Below are positions 61,877-64,000 of a stretch of 64,000 nucleotides of DNA, piece by piece. The stretch spans positions 744,001 through 808,000 of the forward strand of contig NZ_AP022586.1 in the NCBI RefSeq assembly GCF_010731695.1. The letters are read 5' to 3'. Both the position numbers and the translations under genes were made by a program. The notes under the pieces are model-generated. The model saw nothing but the letters and a program-made list of their open reading frames with translations. It was not told where the DNA came from and did no database searches. The stretch is from Mycolicibacterium litorale (GTDB lineage Bacteria; Actinomycetota; Actinomycetes; Mycobacteriales; Mycobacteriaceae). The stretch's first letter is position 1. Each line of letters opens with the position of its first letter.

Positions 61877-63535
61877 GTGAGCCTTCGCACCCTGCCGACC
61901 GAGTCTTCTCAATCCTCCCGATCCTCCCGCCCGAACGGCGCCCGGACCAAGAAGCACGAGGGGATCTTCGCCGGTTACAACAGTGTCGGTGGCTACGACC
62001 AGGCCTTCGACGAGATGTTCGATCAGCAGGGCAACGTGCGCGGCCCCTACAAGGGCATTCTCAAGGAGCTCGCCCCGTCGGACGCCTCTGACCTGCAGGC
62101 TCGCGCGGACGCCCTGGACCGCGCGCTGGTCAACCAGGGCATCACGTTCTCGCTGTCCGGGCAGGAGCGACCGCTGCCGCTCGACCTCGTGCCCCGGGTC
62201 ATCTCGGCCGCCGAATGGACCCGGTTGGAACGTGGCATCACCCAGCGCGTGCGCGCGCTCGAGGCGTACCTCGACGACATCTACGGCGAGCAGCACATCC
62301 TGCGCGACGGCGTCATCCCGCGCCGGTTGGTCACGTCCTGCGAGCACTTCCACCGTGAGGCTGCCGGCATCAACCCGCCCAACGGTGTGCGCATCCACGT
62401 CGCGGGTATCGATTTGATCCGCGACGATCAGGGCAATTTCCGTGTCCTCGAGGACAACCTGCGGTCCCCGTCCGGGGTGTCATATGTGATGGAGAACCGC
62501 CGCACGATGGCGCGGGTGTTCCCCAACCTGTTCGCCACCCACCGGGTGCGGGCGGTCGGTGACTACGCGTCGCACCTGCTGCGGGCGCTGCGCAACGCCG
62601 CCGCGTCCAACGTGGCCGATCCGACGGTCGTGGTGCTCACGCCGGGGGTCTACAACTCGGCGTACTTCGAACATTCGCTGCTGGCGCGCCAGATGGGCGT
62701 CGAACTCGTCGAGGGCCGCGACCTGTTCTGCCGCGACAACACCGTCTACATGCGCACGACGGGCGGTGAGCGGCAGGTCGACGTGATCTACCGCCGCATC
62801 GACGACGCATACCTCGATCCCATGCAGTTCCGCCCCGATTCGGTGCTCGGCGTGGCCGGACTGCTCAACGCCGCACGGGCCGGGAACGTCGTGATCTCCA
62901 GTGCGGTGGGCAACGGGGTCGGTGACGACAAACTCGTCTACACCTATGTGCCGACGATCATCGAGTACTACCTGGGCGAGAAACCGCTGCTCGCGAACGT
63001 CGACACCTTCCGGTGCTGGCTCGACGAGGAGCGCGAAGAGGTGCTCGACCGCATCGACGAGCTGGTCATCAAACCCGTGGAGGGCTCGGGCGGCTACGGC
63101 ATCGTCTTCGGTTCCGACGCCTCGGAGAAGGAGCTCACCACGATCTGCAAGAAGATCCGCAACGACCCGCGCGGGTGGATCGCCCAGCCGGTGATGCAGT
63201 TGTCGACCGTGCCGACCCGGATCGGTGGCAAGCTGGCGCCCCGCCACGTCGACCTGCGGCCGTTCGCCGTCAACGACGGTGACGACGTGTGGGTGCTGCC
63301 CGGTGGCCTCACCCGCGTCGCGCTGCCCGAGGGGTCGCTGGTGGTCAACTCCAGTCAGGGCGGCGGGTCGAAGGACACCTGGGTGCTGGCGTCGCGCACC
63401 TCGGTCGCCGACCGGGAGCTCGCCGCCGCCGAGGTGGTGCGTTCGCTACCCAAGCAGGCCAAGGCCACGAAGACGGAGAAGGATGCGGACTCCCAGACAG
63501 CCGAACAGCTGCAACAGCAGCAGCAGCAGCAGTGA
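61877..63535 (+). CDS. circularly permuted ATP-grasp protein (Rv2411c type)
   Basis: The 552-residue protein belongs to the circularly permuted type 2 ATP-grasp family, ligases usually encoded with an alpha-E protein and a transglutaminase-like protease; the alpha-E gene follows here. Visible conserved segments are VLEDNLRSPSGVSYVMENR, VVLTPGVYNSAYFEH and LVIKPVEGSGGYGIVFG. I prefer the GTG at 61877 (VSLRTLPTESS), because it gives the length expected from mycobacterial homologues; a GTG at 61868 and a much longer reading also exist. The C-terminus ends in a polyglutamine run from CAG repeats. Confidence 0.85.
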   Translation: MSLRTLPTESSQSSRSSRPNGARTKKHEGIFAGYNSVGGYDQAFDEMFDQQGNVRGPYKGILKELAPSDASDLQARADALDRALVNQGITFSLSGQERPLPLDLVPRVISAAEWTRLERGITQRVRALEAYLDDIYGEQHILRDGVIPRRLVTSCEHFHREAAGINPPNGVRIHVAGIDLIRDDQGNFRVLEDNLRSPSGVSYVMENRRTMARVFPNLFATHRVRAVGDYASHLLRALRNAAASNVADPTVVVLTPGVYNSAYFEHSLLARQMGVELVEGRDLFCRDNTVYMRTTGGERQVDVIYRRIDDAYLDPMQFRPDSVLGVAGLLNAARAGNVVISSAVGNGVGDDKLVYTYVPTIIEYYLGEKPLLANVDTFRCWLDEEREEVLDRIDELVIKPVEGSGGYGIVFGSDASEKELTTICKKIRNDPRGWIAQPVMQLSTVPTRIGGKLAPRHVDLRPFAVNDGDDVWVLPGGLTRVALPEGSLVVNSSQGGGSKDTWVLASRTSVADRELAAAEVVRSLPKQAKATKTEKDADSQTAEQLQQQQQQQ

Positions 63536-63550
63536 GGCGGTGAGGTAGTG

Positions 63551-64000
63551 ATGCTGGCACGCAACGCCGAATCGCTGTACTGGATCGGCCGCTACGTCGA
63601 GCGGGCCGACGACACCGCGCGCATCCTCGACGTCACGGTGCACCAACTGCTCGAGGACTCCAGCGTCGACCCCGACCAGGCGTCGCGGACGCTGCTGCGG
63701 GTGCTCGGGATGGAAGCGCCCGACCACGCGCTCGACGTGTGGTCGCTCACCGACCTCGTCGCGTTCACCCGCGACGGTGTGGGCGCCACCTCGATCGTCG
63801 ACGCGATCTCCGCGGCGCGGGAGAACGCCCGCGGCGCACGGGAAGTCACCTCGACCGAGATCTGGGAGTGCCTCAACACGACCTACAACGCGCTCGCCGA
63901 ACGCGAACGCGCCGCCAGGCGCCTCGGGCCGCACGAGTTCCTCTCGTATGTGGAGGGTCGCGCGGCGATGTTCGCCGGGCTGGCGGATTCCACGCTCAGC
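63551..64000 (+). CDS. alpha-E domain protein, partial (truncated at the right edge)
   Basis: 150 codons are present and the frame is open to the end of the window. The product begins MLARNAESLYWIGRYVERADDTARILDVTVHQLLE, the hallmark of alpha-E (Rv2410c-type) helical proteins, which accompany circularly permuted ATP-grasp proteins. The ATG at 63551 has GAGG five bases upstream; a GTG at 63548 is the alternative. The gap to the ATP-grasp gene is 15 bases, so they form one operon. Confidence 0.88.
   Translation, partial: MLARNAESLYWIGRYVERADDTARILDVTVHQLLEDSSVDPDQASRTLLRVLGMEAPDHALDVWSLTDLVAFTRDGVGATSIVDAISAARENARGAREVTSTEIWECLNTTYNALAERERAARRLGPHEFLSYVEGRAAMFAGLADSTLS

Overview
The window is high-GC actinobacterial chromosome, almost certainly from a Mycobacterium (rapid-grower or Mycolicibacterium type). 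The evidence is a long block whose gene order, as I recall it, matches the M. tuberculosis Rv2455c to Rv2410c region read in the opposite orientation: korA-korB-mobA, an rpfE-type gene, an Rv2449c-like reductase, valS-folC-Rv2446c-ndk-rne-rplU-rpmA-obg-proB-nadE, rbsK, proA, moxR and VWA genes, nadD-rsfS-gpgP-octT-degV, comEA-comEC-holA-rpsT, and ATP-grasp and alpha-E genes. Two resuscitation-promoting factors, a mycothiol-type enzyme and methylglucose-lipopolysaccharide pathway genes fit this assignment. No ribosomal RNA, tRNA, insertion sequence, prophage or CRISPR array was seen.

Layout. 1-6805 (minus): a tightly overlapped myo-inositol catabolic operon (iolC, a Cgl0159-like aldolase, iolB, iolD, iolE, iolG and a truncated isomerase-like gene), with a divergent GntR/HutC regulator at 6907. 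7608-11219: a LacI regulator divergent from a sugar phosphate isomerase and a sugar-porter MFS gene, probably sugar or inositol uptake. 11220-15458: a gene-poor stretch, then 2-oxoglutarate:ferredoxin oxidoreductase and mobA. 15459-17447: a 0.9 kb gene-free, structure-rich region and two rpf genes. 17431-21233: VOC protein, FAD monooxygenase and S9 peptidase. 21244-34164: core housekeeping run. 34108-39732: hypothetical/Sir2/cysteine hydrolase operon, nadE, a CmtR-like metal sensor with a CDF transporter, and a small secreted protein. 39743-45122: enoyl-CoA hydratase, ribokinase, proA, MoxR ATPase and VWA protein. 45124-51616: an accessory operon of APC permease, glycerol-kinase-like FGGY kinase and two FAD oxidoreductases, divergent from its own GntR/HutC regulator. 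51648-54954: nadD to degV. 55080-58015: an ArsR/SRPBCC/mycothiol-type cluster, a DapB-like oxidoreductase and a RidA protein. 58109-64000: comEA, comEC, holA, rpsT (minus), ATP-grasp and the start of an alpha-E protein.

The conserved backbone serves translation, RNA decay, NAD, proline and folate synthesis. The inserted modules are self-contained regulator-plus-effector cassettes whose operators can be read in the divergent spacers. The most notable is the APC permease/FGGY kinase/FAD dehydrogenase operon with two operators resembling the DasR site, 84 bp apart. Others are the CmtR-like/CDF pair, CRP-like sites upstream of both rpf genes, and a nested hairpin between rpmA and obg.
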